From: Phycisphaeraceae bacterium
GTDB lineage: Bacteria; Planctomycetota; Phycisphaerae; Phycisphaerales; UBA1924
Assembly (NCBI GenBank): GCA_009827215.1
Contig: WUAJ01000006.1
Coordinates: 1-27,648, forward strand
Direction of reading: 5' to 3'
Length of the DNA stretch: 27,648 bases
Each line of letters opens with the position of its first letter. Position 1 is the stretch's first letter. Made by a program: the position numbers and the translations under genes. The notes under the pieces were generated by a model that was not told the DNA's origin, made no database searches, and was given only the letters and a program-made list of their open reading frames with translations. Shown piece after piece: positions 1-6,799 of the stretch.

Positions 1-936
1 TGGAGCGCTGCTGTAGGTGTTGAGGACCAATCGGTCGATGGATTCGATGGAATCTCCGATCAAGCGATGATCGGGGGTGGTGCTCATTGGATCGAGCATC
101 GGATGGAGGACAACAGAGAAGTAGCGATCGGAGAACGCGATCCAGCTCAGCCGGAGTCCCTTTTCAATGCTTTCTTCGCTCGGCCAGACTGTATGTGCGG
201 TCTGGTAGTGCTTAGTCCCCGAGGTATCTTTGATCTTTGATCCGAGCAGCTTGGAGCGATTGGAGAGCTTGTCGTCAACGCTGACCTGAACAGAAGCGCC
301 TTGCCTTTCAGGCGACTTCAGTGTCCCGAAGCGGACGCGACGGCGATCACCTGCGTAGCCGTTCTTCGCTTTGGGCATGTCGATCATCGCGGTGTTGATG
401 AAACGGAAGGTGTGCTGCTCGCTGCTGAGGTTCTCGACGATCTGTTCGATCGTGAACGCGTGGCGAGCATCACGCATGACGAACTTGCGCTGGATGCGTG
501 CGATGGGGTTACCTTGTGCGTCATCGATGAAAGCTTCGAATACACCTACTGAAATCTCGTTCCAGACGCTCCCGGAGAGATCGACACTGACGCCGTCGAT
601 TTCGAGTCCGAGCAGCGCGAAGGGCACAGCAGAGACTCCAGCGTTATTCTCGATGCGATGCTGGATCTGGATGTTCTCTTTAAACGCGACCGTCTCGAAC
701 TCATCGAGCAATACGAGACTCTCAATCCCTGCTCCGATGGGGCTGAACTGGATCTCGAGCTCTTCGAGGTTGTCGATCAGCGGAGACCAATCAGTGGTCG
801 TTCCCACAGGTCGTGCGGAGAGTGACTCTGTTGGCTGCGTATCAGGTTGGTTGTCTTGGGCGACGGTGGTCGACCCACCAAGTCCGATGAGCAGGGTCAG
901 TGTGATAGTCAGGATATGGCGGAGATGGTGGCGCAA
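1..936 (-). CDS. yidC: YidC-like membrane insertase, N-terminal part (runs off left edge)
   Basis: I translated this frame by hand. It is open from a TTG at 934-936 to the window edge, about 312 codons. An in-frame TGA at 958-960 leaves the TTG as the only usual start. The N-terminus has a hydrophobic segment (residues 9-24, ILTITLTLLIGLGG) followed by a polar linker. A long beta-rich region follows, with stretches typical of the YidC periplasmic domain: GAGIESLVLLDEF near residue 67, and LSWIAFSDRYFSVVLHP near residue 263, which resembles the W-x-A-x-x-x-R/K-Y-F motif of YidC. YidC inserts and folds inner-membrane proteins. Its conserved five-helix core would lie outside the window, so the identity rests on the periplasmic domain only. 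There is no good ribosome binding site. The gene begins 66 bp after the metallophosphoesterase stop and is probably co-transcribed with it. A secreted beta-rich protein of another family is the alternative. Confidence 0.55.
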   Translation of the reverse strand, partial: MRHHLRHILTITLTLLIGLGGSTTVAQDNQPDTQPTESLSARPVGTTTDWSPLIDNLEELEIQFSPIGAGIESLVLLDEFETVAFKENIQIQHRIENNAGVSAVPFALLGLEIDGVSVDLSGSVWNEISVGVFEAFIDDAQGNPIARIQRKFVMRDARHAFTIEQIVENLSSEQHTFRFINTAMIDMPKAKNGYAGDRRRVRFGTLKSPERQGASVQVSVDDKLSNRSKLLGSKIKDTSGTKHYQTAHTVWPSEESIEKGLRLSWIAFSDRYFSVVLHPMLDPMSTTPDHRLIGDSIESIDRLVLNTYSSAP

Positions 937-1002
937 GTGCGTGCTCGCTTTGATCGATCATGCCGAGGATTCGGCGGTGTATGTCGTGAACGACGGAATG
1001 GA

Positions 1003-1782
1003 TCAACGGCCTTCAAACAATCGATCTCCGAGCCAATCGTGGAGCTCGGGGATGGACTTAATCTTGTCCGCGGTCGCTTTGATGTCGTATTCCACTCGGA
1101 CGAACTCGACCTGACCAGGCGAGAGGATCGTGTAGCACGCTCTCGGATCATGATCACGCGGTTGTCCGACGGATCCTACATTGACGACGGCTTTCTCGTC
1201 ATCGATGAACTTAAATACTGGATCGGAGCCGATCTCCGATGGTGGATAGAAATCGGGTTCGTTCGAGAACACGCCGGGCTGGTGGGTGTGTCCGACCAGT
1301 GCGATGTGCTCGACGCGGTCGAAGATCGCTTCGAGTTTGTCTGGCGCGTCGCTGGCGTCTTCTGGGAAGATGTACTCGTTGATCGGACGGCGAGGGGACG
1401 CGTGCACTGAGAGGATCTTGGTGCCGTCTCCCATGAGGTCTTCGACGGCGCGGACGCGGAGGGATCCGAGGAACTCGAATCGTCGCGTTCGAGCGGCTTC
1501 GTCTGGTTCAGCGTCGAACTGCTCGCGTGTCCAGTACGCCGCGGACTCGGCGGGCGCATTGAAGTTGGTGGGTTCGTAGACGACGGCGAAGTCGTGGTTG
1601 CCCATCAGCGCCCAGTCGCAGTGTTCCTGGACGAGGTCGACGCATTCGAGGGGGTCTGGGCCGTATCCGATGATGTCTCCGAGGCAGACGATTTTGTCGA
1701 TATCGCGCGTCTTGATGTCCTCGAGGACCGCTTTGAGCGCGACGGCGTTGCCATGGATATCACTCAGAACAGCGGTTCGCAC
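1003..1782 (-). CDS. Metallophosphoesterase (YfcE/MJ0936-like phosphodiesterase)
   Basis: The protein has 259 residues and a GTG start (1780-1782). All dinuclear-metal motifs of the calcineurin-like superfamily are present in order: SDIHGN (7-12), GDIIGYGPDP (35-44), GNHD (61-64), SVHASP (125-130) and GHTHQP (164-169). The NVGSVGQPRD block (201-210) is typical of the Metallophos_2/YfcE branch. Family members are soluble cytoplasmic phosphodiesterases whose natural substrate is usually unknown, and nothing here identifies the substrate. The purine-rich AAAGAG stretch 9-14 nt before the GTG is a weak ribosome binding site. A TATATA box about 26 nt upstream and a perfect 8-bp inverted repeat (1831-1850) at the -35 position suggest a regulated promoter. 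The YidC-like gene follows downstream. Confidence 0.88.
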   Translation of the reverse strand: MRTAVLSDIHGNAVALKAVLEDIKTRDIDKIVCLGDIIGYGPDPLECVDLVQEHCDWALMGNHDFAVVYEPTNFNAPAESAAYWTREQFDAEPDEAARTRRFEFLGSLRVRAVEDLMGDGTKILSVHASPRRPINEYIFPEDASDAPDKLEAIFDRVEHIALVGHTHQPGVFSNEPDFYPPSEIGSDPVFKFIDDEKAVVNVGSVGQPRDHDPRACYTILSPGQVEFVRVEYDIKATADKIKSIPELHDWLGDRLFEGR

Positions 1783-1830
1783 AGGATCGTCTCTTTCGTT
1801 CTCATCCGTATATAAAGGATGGGGCTGGGT

Positions 1831-1850
1831 CTCAGATCACGCGATCTGAG
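1831..1850. repeat. Perfect 8-bp inverted repeat in divergent promoter region
   Basis: CTCAGATC (1831-1838) and GATCTGAG (1843-1850) are separated by 4 nt. The repeat lies between the metallophosphoesterase (minus) and clpP1 (plus). Read on the minus strand it sits 14 bp upstream of a TATATA box (1811-1816 region), so it covers the expected -35 position. No T-tract follows on either strand, so a terminator is unlikely. An operator is the better guess. Confidence 0.5.
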
Positions 1851-2066
1851 TAGCAGGCGTGAACTGTAGAAAGCTCGGTCGAAAAGAGCAACGGATCGGC
1901 TGGTCCAGAGGTCGAATCGATGCTCAAGGTCCCTATTTGGGGGTTCGTGGATTGGTTGGGATTGTTGGTGGTTTGTTTTTCAATCCGTTTGGGAAGGGAA
2001 TATCATGCTGAGATCGTCGATTCCCGATAGATATGCGGGAATGGACCCGTTTTGTTGGGACTCTTT

Positions 2067-2109
2067 GGTCCGCCGGACCGTCCTAAATAAACGCTTGACC
2101 CCTGTCAAG
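2067..2109 (+). promoter_or_regulatory. Two small hairpins in the clpP1 leader, one overlapping the Shine-Dalgarno
   Basis: GGTCC (2067-2071) pairs with GGACC (2075-2079). CTTGAC (2094-2099) pairs with GTCAAG (2104-2109) across a 4-nt loop. The clpP1 ribosome binding site AAGGA (2107-2111) shares AAG with the second stem, so the hairpin would partly mask it. The rest of the 336-bp gap 1783-2118 contains the 1831 inverted repeat and a GGGAATATCAT element at 1996-2006, but no convincing -35/-10 pair. Confidence 0.4.
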
Positions 2110-2118
2110 GAACGACTT

Positions 2119-2721
2119 ATGGCCTCAGCATCAGTAAGTTATCAACGGACGCGCGAGATGTCGATCGACGAGCTCCTGCTCGAAAATCGGATCGTGTTCC
2201 TCATCGGAGAGATTAATCATGCCTCGGCATCTCGTGTGATGATGCAGATGCTGTATCTGGAGAATCAGCGCCGGAATCAGGAGATCAACTTCTACATCAA
2301 CTCGCCGGGCGGGGTCGTGGATGACACGCTCGCGCTCTACGACACAATGCGGTTCCTGAGCTCCCCGATCGCGACCTACTGCATCGGACGCGCGTACTCA
2401 GGCGGCTCGGTGCTGCTGACCGCTGGGACGAAGGGGCGTCGATTCATCCTCCCTCATGCGAAGGTGATGATCCACCAGCCGTACGGTGGGATCACTGGTC
2501 AAGCGGAGGACATCAAGCTCCAAGCGGAACAGATCATCAAGAGCAAGCAGACGCTGATCGACATCATCGCGAAGCACACTGGACAAGATCCGGCGCAAGT
2601 ACGCGAAGATTCTGAACGCGACAAGTACTTCGATGCTCAGGAAGCGAAGGACTACGGCCTCGTAGACGAAGTGCTCGTCGAACCACCGAAGGACCTGCAC
2701 AACATCACTGCTGGTAACTGA
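2119..2721 (+). CDS. clpP: ATP-dependent Clp protease proteolytic subunit, paralogue 1
   Basis: The protein has 200 residues from the ATG at 2119, which has AAGGA 7 nt upstream. The frame stays open back to 2005, but those 38 codons lack a ribosome binding site and do not resemble a ClpP N-terminus. The serine protease triad is Ser94, His119 and Asp168, with the same spacing (25 and 49) as in E. coli ClpP. The NSPGG oxyanion region (61-65) and the C-terminal YGLVDEV block (179-185) are present. The serine motif is GRAYSGGS rather than the usual GQAASMGA, so this copy is divergent. ClpP forms a barrel of two heptameric rings that degrades proteins unfolded by ClpX, ClpA or ClpC. clpP2 starts 44 nt downstream in the same operon, which suggests a mixed ring complex. 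No Clp ATPase gene is visible here. Confidence 0.93.
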   Translation: MASASVSYQRTREMSIDELLLENRIVFLIGEINHASASRVMMQMLYLENQRRNQEINFYINSPGGVVDDTLALYDTMRFLSSPIATYCIGRAYSGGSVLLTAGTKGRRFILPHAKVMIHQPYGGITGQAEDIKLQAEQIIKSKQTLIDIIAKHTGQDPAQVREDSERDKYFDAQEAKDYGLVDEVLVEPPKDLHNITAGN

Positions 2722-2765
2722 TCACGGATTTTCAAAACACCCCCACCACCACAAGGTGCATGCAT

Positions 2766-3380
2766 ATGTCAAACCCAAGTGCCCATCTGGTTCCCATCGT
2801 CATCGAGCAAACCGGTCGCGGTGAGCGCTCGTACGATATCTTCTCTCGTCTGCTCAAGGACCGCATCGTCTTCGTGACGGGCGGGATCATGGATGACATG
2901 GCGAACCTCATCGTCGCGCAGCTGCTGTTCCTCGCCAATGAGGATCCGACTGCGGATATCCATGTTTATGTCAACTCGCCCGGCGGTTCGGTCACGGCTG
3001 GTCTTGGGATTGTGGACACGATGAATTACATCAAACCCGATGTGTGCACATACATCATCGGACAAGCCGCGTCGATGGGATCGGTGATCGCATCGTCTGG
3101 GACCAAAGGCAAACGCTACTGCCTTAAGAATGCTCGCAACCTCATGCACCAGCCACTGCTGTCAGGCGTGATGGAGGGTCAGGCGACTGACCTGGAAATC
3201 GAGGCGAAGGAGATGCTCCGCTTGCGTGATCGTCTCTACGCGATTTACGCGCACGCGACTGGACAGGATCAAGAGAAGGTCCACGCGGACTGTGATCGGA
3301 ACCTATGGCTCGATGATCAAGAAATGGTTGAATACGGCTTGATTGACGAGGTGCTTGAGTCCATGCCGACTGCTGGCTGA
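2766..3380 (+). CDS. clpP: ATP-dependent Clp protease proteolytic subunit, paralogue 2
   Basis: The protein has 204 residues from the ATG at 2766. A second ATG at 2760 is in frame, but AAGGTG (2753-2758) is 7 nt from 2766 and only 1 nt from 2760. This copy is canonical: LVPIVIEQTGRGERSYDIFSRLL at the N-terminus, Ser103 in GQAASMGS, His128 in NLMHQP, Asp177, and the YGLIDEV ending. The triad spacing of 25 and 49 matches the family. The IVIEQ...SYDIF entrance region and full-length form suggest a standard ClpP able to dock a Clp ATPase. It is co-transcribed with the divergent paralogue before it, and an intrinsic terminator follows 27 nt after its stop. Confidence 0.96.
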   Translation: MSNPSAHLVPIVIEQTGRGERSYDIFSRLLKDRIVFVTGGIMDDMANLIVAQLLFLANEDPTADIHVYVNSPGGSVTAGLGIVDTMNYIKPDVCTYIIGQAASMGSVIASSGTKGKRYCLKNARNLMHQPLLSGVMEGQATDLEIEAKEMLRLRDRLYAIYAHATGQDQEKVHADCDRNLWLDDQEMVEYGLIDEVLESMPTAG

Positions 3381-3406
3381 GCTCGCTAATATTCATGATT
3401 GATAAG

Positions 3407-3429
3407 ACCCGCTCTAAGCGGGTTTTTTT
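3407..3429 (+). terminator. Intrinsic terminator after clpP2
   Basis: ACCCGCT (3407-3413) pairs perfectly with AGCGGGT (3417-3423) across a 3-nt loop, and a run of seven Ts (3423-3429) follows. It closes the clpP operon. Confidence 0.9.
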
Positions 3430-3434
3430 GTGTC

Positions 3435-3464
3435 TTGCGGGAACTGAGAGACTTCTGGTATACT
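3435..3464 (+). promoter_or_regulatory. Promoter of the membrane protein gene at 3499
   Basis: TTGCGG (3435-3440) lies 18 nt before TATACT (3459-3464). A TG dinucleotide at 3456-3457 makes this an extended -10 (TGGTATACT). The predicted start is near 3471, giving a leader of about 28 nt that contains AAAGGTGA just before the ATG. Confidence 0.6.
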
Positions 3465-3498
3465 GAACAAACGCACACTCAACGAAAGGTGAACTCTC

Positions 3499-4083
3499 AT
3501 GGTTGGTCTTGCAGAACTCTGGATGCCGGTATTGATCTCGGCTGTTGCGGTCTTTATTGCCAGTTCCATCATTTGGATGGCGCTTCCGATCCATAAACCG
3601 GATATCAAGTTCCTTGAGAACGAGGAAGACTTCGATAACGCGATTCGTCCGATGAACATCAAGCCGGGTCTGTATATGTTCCCGGGATGTCACGGCAAGG
3701 ATCTCAAGTCTGAAGAGTTTCAAGCACGATGGAAAGCTGGTCCATGGGGCATGATCACGATTGGAGCGGGACCTCCCAACTTTGGGATGAATCTGCTCAA
3801 GTGTTTCTTGTCCTACCTTGCGATTACTGCGATCGTCGGATATCTCACAGGTGTCGGTCTTGCGCCAGGTGCTGACTACATGGATGTGTTTCGTGTTGCT
3901 GGGACCGCCGCGATTCTTGGTTTCTGCATGGGATCATTTGCCGGCGATTTCTTCCTCGGCAAGCCGACACGATTCATCATTACGAGCTTCATTGATGGCG
4001 TGATCTTCGCATTGATCACTGCGGGGATATTCGCGGCGATGTGGCCCGAGGGCGTGACCGCTTCGATCCCGGCTTTGCCGTGA
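3499..4083 (+). CDS. Conserved hypothetical membrane protein with four predicted helices
   Basis: The protein has 194 residues, an ATG at 3499 and a strong ribosome binding site (AAAGGTGA, 3485-3492). Hydrophobic segments lie near residues 8-29, 97-120, 130-149 and 160-182. A soluble, charged section (33-80) lies between the first and second helices, with the motif KPGLYMFPGCHGK at 55-67. From memory, uncharacterised bacterial membrane proteins share this layout: a P-x-x-K/R-x-D-Y-like stretch after helix 1, a G-x-Y-M-x-P motif, and a C-terminal DG-x-I-x-x-L-x-TA helix. I know no function for them. The gene is monocistronic, with its own extended -10 promoter after the clpP terminator, and converges on the MDR gene with a 20-bp gap. 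Confidence 0.85.
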   Translation: MVGLAELWMPVLISAVAVFIASSIIWMALPIHKPDIKFLENEEDFDNAIRPMNIKPGLYMFPGCHGKDLKSEEFQARWKAGPWGMITIGAGPPNFGMNLLKCFLSYLAITAIVGYLTGVGLAPGADYMDVFRVAGTAAILGFCMGSFAGDFFLGKPTRFIITSFIDGVIFALITAGIFAAMWPEGVTASIPALP

Positions 4084-4103
4084 GGACTCGTCTCAATCGA
4101 GAT

Positions 4104-5078
4104 TCATGACATCTGCACGAGCACGGCGATGTGCTCTGGTTCGATCGCGGCGCGCATCCCTGACATCACCTCATCGAAGCTTACGCGTTTGGTGATGAGT
4201 CCTGAGAGATCCATCGATCCGGATTGTAACGCGCTGATGCCGTCGCTGAGCGTGCCGCAGCGGGATCCTGAGATGCGTAGTTCACGCTCGATCAGCATCG
4301 CGAGGTCTTCAGGCGCCATCTGTGCGTCGGTGATCGCCGGGATCGGGTTGTTTTGCAGGATGACCGCGCCGCGAGGTCGTGCCATCGCGAGCGCTGTGGG
4401 TATGGAATCTGGTTCCGAGAGCGTATCGATCACAATGTCCTGATCCGCTCGGCGGCCAACCTCAGTCAGGTCTCGGTGCTTGATTCCCCATTTAGCACAG
4501 AGTTCGAGCCGATCAGGACGCGTGGTGAGCAAACGGACTGATGCGTTTTGCGAGCTCATGATCTGCGCGATAAGCAGTGCTGAGAGATCTCCTCCAAGCA
4601 CAGTGACAAAGGTCTTTCCGACTATGCGCTCGATGCGCGACACATGGATCGCGGCGGCGAGTTGGGAAGCGAATACTGCTCGCTCGTCCTCGATGCCGTC
4701 TGGGACAACGATGAGATTGCGCTGCGGGATCTGGAATCGTTCGCTCAAGCATCCCGGCGTGTTCCGGAGTCCGAGGATAGATCGATCGGGATCGTGCTGA
4801 CCGATCCCACGCAATGCAAAGGATGACTGCGGATCAGTAATATTGACATCTGCAACAACTCGCTTATTGATCAGTTCGTGGTCGTCCGCATCGAGAACGA
4901 TCCCAACAAACTGATGTCCCAGTATCGTGTCGTGGCGGTGATTGCGGATTGCGTCGATGTCTGACTCGGTGATAAGCACGAGCGATGGCGCGACTACAGC
5001 CCAACCTGGTTGGCGGGTGGGCTCGGGCGCGTCGATGGTCATGACGGGCTGATCGGACTGGATATGGAACGCACGCAC
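4104..5078 (-). CDS. MDR-superfamily (alcohol dehydrogenase-like) oxidoreductase lacking the usual zinc ligands
   Basis: The fold is that of medium-chain dehydrogenases/reductases: an N-terminal GroES-like part with GHQFVGIV (54-61), the NTPGCLSERFQIP block (106-118), and a Rossmann segment VTVLGGDLSALLIAQ (158-172). The catalytic-zinc cysteine motif GxCGTD is replaced by LVLITESDIDAI (33-44). The glutamate of GHE is glutamine, and the four-cysteine structural-zinc loop is absent. A standard zinc alcohol dehydrogenase reaction is therefore doubtful. The GG-D-LSAL pattern also departs from GxGxxG, so nucleotide binding may differ. I chose the GTG at 5076-5078 because a GATACT hexamer ends exactly 6 nt upstream, as for two neighbouring genes. 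A TTG at 5084 would add two residues. No ribosome binding site precedes either. Substrate unknown. Confidence 0.8.
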   Translation of the reverse strand: MRAFHIQSDQPVMTIDAPEPTRQPGWAVVAPSLVLITESDIDAIRNHRHDTILGHQFVGIVLDADDHELINKRVVADVNITDPQSSFALRGIGQHDPDRSILGLRNTPGCLSERFQIPQRNLIVVPDGIEDERAVFASQLAAAIHVSRIERIVGKTFVTVLGGDLSALLIAQIMSSQNASVRLLTTRPDRLELCAKWGIKHRDLTEVGRRADQDIVIDTLSEPDSIPTALAMARPRGAVILQNNPIPAITDAQMAPEDLAMLIERELRISGSRCGTLSDGISALQSGSMDLSGLITKRVSFDEVMSGMRAAIEPEHIAVLVQMS

Positions 5079-5084
5079 GATCAA

Positions 5085-5090
5085 AGTATC
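5085..5090 (-). promoter_or_regulatory. -10-like hexamer of the MDR gene
   Basis: GATACT on the minus strand lies 6 nt before the GTG at 5078. The spacing would place the transcription start at or next to the start codon. No clear -35 is visible. Confidence 0.3.
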
Positions 5091-5142
5091 GGAATAATGG
5101 GCGATTCCGGCCAGCGGTCTTTAATTTGTGAATGATTCTCGG

Positions 5143-5163
5143 ACCCAGATCGGTGCTCTGGGT
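5143..5163 (-). terminator. Hairpin after the HEAT lipoprotein gene
   Basis: ACCCAGA (5143-5149) pairs perfectly with TCTGGGT (5157-5163) across a 7-nt loop, 20 nt beyond the stop codon. No T-run follows on the minus strand. It may be a terminator of non-canonical type or an mRNA-end stabiliser. Confidence 0.4.
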
Positions 5164-5183
5164 GGATCAGGGTATCAGCTGAT

Positions 5184-5987
5184 CTATTCCTCGATCGGAT
5201 TGAGACCGACTGGGGTCGAGGATTCTTCGTTCGGCGGCTGAGGCACAAACGGGAGGTACTCGACGATCCGCTTTTTGCGATTGAAGACTGGATAGGTATA
5301 CAACTGTCCAGCAGCGAAGAGGTCGTCGGTCTCGTTGTACCAGCGGAGCCATGCCGCGTGATCGACACCAAAGTCTTGACCAGTCATCACATTGAGCGAG
5401 TGCTGAACGCGGTTGTTCACAACCAATCTGGAATCACGAAGTGCTGCAATAAGTGATTGTACGACGAACGGCTCGCGATACTGTCCCAACGCATCAGCAG
5501 CAGCGGCACGCGCATCGGCTTCTGGTTCTTGTTCTTCTTTGATTGTTTCAATGAGAGCGGGGATCGCATCATCTGTATGCACGCGTTGGAGCGCGCGAGC
5601 CGCGGCGATGCGGACTTTGCTGTCTTCATCATCGAGCGCGTTGATGAGATATGGAGCGTGGACCGGATCGCCGTGGCGTCCCAGTGCGCGGATGCAGGTG
5701 GCGCGGACTCCGGGATCGGGATCATCGGTGCCGTCGATATAGAGTTCAAGGTAGATTGGATCACCACCGAAAGGTGCGGCGGCGAGCATGGTCGTGCCTC
5801 GGTATCGGTTCTCGGCGTTGTACTCATCGGTCGCGAGGATCGCGGCGGTCGTCGGGGAAGTCTGCGGATTGATGATGTCCAGCAGACTGTCCGCTCCGCG
5901 AGGTGCGTTGCCGAGCGAGCCACACGCGCTGAGCAGTGCTGGAATGGTCACAAATACGGCGAGTTGGATTGAACGCGTGATGTTCAT
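5184..5987 (-). CDS. HEAT-repeat lipoprotein
   Basis: The protein has 267 residues. A signal peptide with lipobox LSAC (19-22) predicts lipidation of Cys22 and an envelope location. Residues about 85-200 form helical HEAT-type repeats, seen as DPDPGVRATCIRALGRHG, DEDSKVRIAAARALQ and ADARAAAADALGQY. The C-terminal part carries the pattern GQDFGVDHAAWLRWY, common in planctomycete HEAT proteins where a tryptophan-rich segment follows a G-x-D/N box. HEAT repeats bind other proteins, so a scaffold or assembly role at the envelope is plausible, but no partner can be named. There is no ribosome binding site before the ATG. A TATACT hexamer ends 6 nt upstream, which suggests a leaderless transcript. 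Confidence 0.85.
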   Translation of the reverse strand: MNITRSIQLAVFVTIPALLSACGSLGNAPRGADSLLDIINPQTSPTTAAILATDEYNAENRYRGTTMLAAAPFGGDPIYLELYIDGTDDPDPGVRATCIRALGRHGDPVHAPYLINALDDEDSKVRIAAARALQRVHTDDAIPALIETIKEEQEPEADARAAAADALGQYREPFVVQSLIAALRDSRLVVNNRVQHSLNVMTGQDFGVDHAAWLRWYNETDDLFAAGQLYTYPVFNRKKRIVEYLPFVPQPPNEESSTPVGLNPIEE

Positions 5988-5993
5988 CTGGGA

Positions 5994-5999
5994 AGTATA
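5994..5999 (-). promoter_or_regulatory. -10 hexamer of the HEAT lipoprotein gene
   Basis: TATACT on the minus strand is separated from the ATG (5985-5987) by exactly 6 nt (TCCCAG). Initiation 7 nt downstream would start the mRNA at the A of the ATG. The -35 is weak. Confidence 0.45.
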
Positions 6000-6019
6000 T
6001 CGGCGATTTGGTCCAAAAC

Positions 6020-6799
6020 TCAGCGAAATGAAGCGGTATCGGAATCCGCGGTTTGCATCGCTATCGGAGGACCAAGGACTTCTCGTGCGATGATGGATTG
6101 ACGCAGGTTCTTGACGATGAATGACTTTGAATCCTTGGTGCGTGTCTTTGTGGTATTGACAATCGATCCGTCCTCGATTGCGGAGTTGTTGTCCAGTGTC
6201 TTTCCGAGATTGATGTCAGCTGATTCGATTGCTTGCTCGGGTCGCTGTCCCATCGCGCTTGCGGATGGGATCACTGACGGACGGCGACGGCGGGTGACTT
6301 GTGGTTGCTGAGGGGTTGGTGGAGTTTGACTCGCTTGAGAGCGTTGAGAGGCCGAGGATTTGAACTGCTGCTGTTTGCTGGACTGAGAAGCCGCTTTGGT
6401 TCGTACAGGGGATTGCGGAGTTGCGGATTGCTGAGGCGAAGATGGTTGAGGAGATGACTGACTAGTCCCAGCGCTTCGGCGTTGACGGATTTTCTTGAGT
6501 TGCTCGACACGCTGTTGACGGAGCTTCTCGATCCGCTGTCGGCGCAGATCCTGTTTCTGATCCCAGGTTGTGGATTGTGTTCCCGCGATGTCAATCTCTG
6601 CATCCTGCGTGGATTCGACCTGATGTCCGGTCCGGAGCGAGTCGCGCTGCGCGTCTCGTAGTTTTTGAAGTTCGCGTTTCTGTGCTTGCTTTTCTTGAGC
6701 GGCTTTCATCGCACGACCAAGCGCAGAGAAACCACCGATAATCATGATGATGAAGATCGGATTCGTCAGGATATTCTGGAGGATCGATTGGAAGTTCAT
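6020..6799 (-). CDS. Membrane-anchored coiled-coil, Ser/Gln/Pro-rich protein
   Basis: The protein has 259 residues. One hydrophobic segment (13-28) near the N-terminus is followed by charged, heptad-like stretches (32-55 and 82-108, rich in K/R/Q/E), a low-complexity Ser/Gln/Pro region (110-172), and a short conserved-looking end (231-248) with LRQSIIAREVLGPPIAM. From memory, an LRE-V/I-LGPP ending recurs in uncharacterised planctomycete membrane proteins, so the tail is probably the functional part and the middle a flexible linker. The start codon overlaps the stop of the ABC ATPase gene by 4 nt (6796-6799), which indicates translational coupling. No enzymatic domain is visible. Confidence 0.75.
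   Translation of the reverse strand: MNFQSILQNILTNPIFIIMIIGGFSALGRAMKAAQEKQAQKRELQKLRDAQRDSLRTGHQVESTQDAEIDIAGTQSTTWDQKQDLRRQRIEKLRQQRVEQLKKIRQRRSAGTSQSSPQPSSPQQSATPQSPVRTKAASQSSKQQQFKSSASQRSQASQTPPTPQQPQVTRRRRPSVIPSASAMGQRPEQAIESADINLGKTLDNNSAIEDGSIVNTTKTRTKDSKSFIVKNLRQSIIAREVLGPPIAMQTADSDTASFR

Noticed and set aside
371..1114. 247-codon plus-strand reading frame
   Set aside because: It is antisense to the YidC-like gene and the metallophosphoesterase, and its Ser/Arg/Met-rich composition is typical of shadows.
2005..2118. N-terminal extension of ClpP1 from an ATG at 2005
   Set aside because: The extra 38 codons have no ribosome binding site. The ATG at 2119 has AAGGA at correct spacing and matches the family N-terminus.
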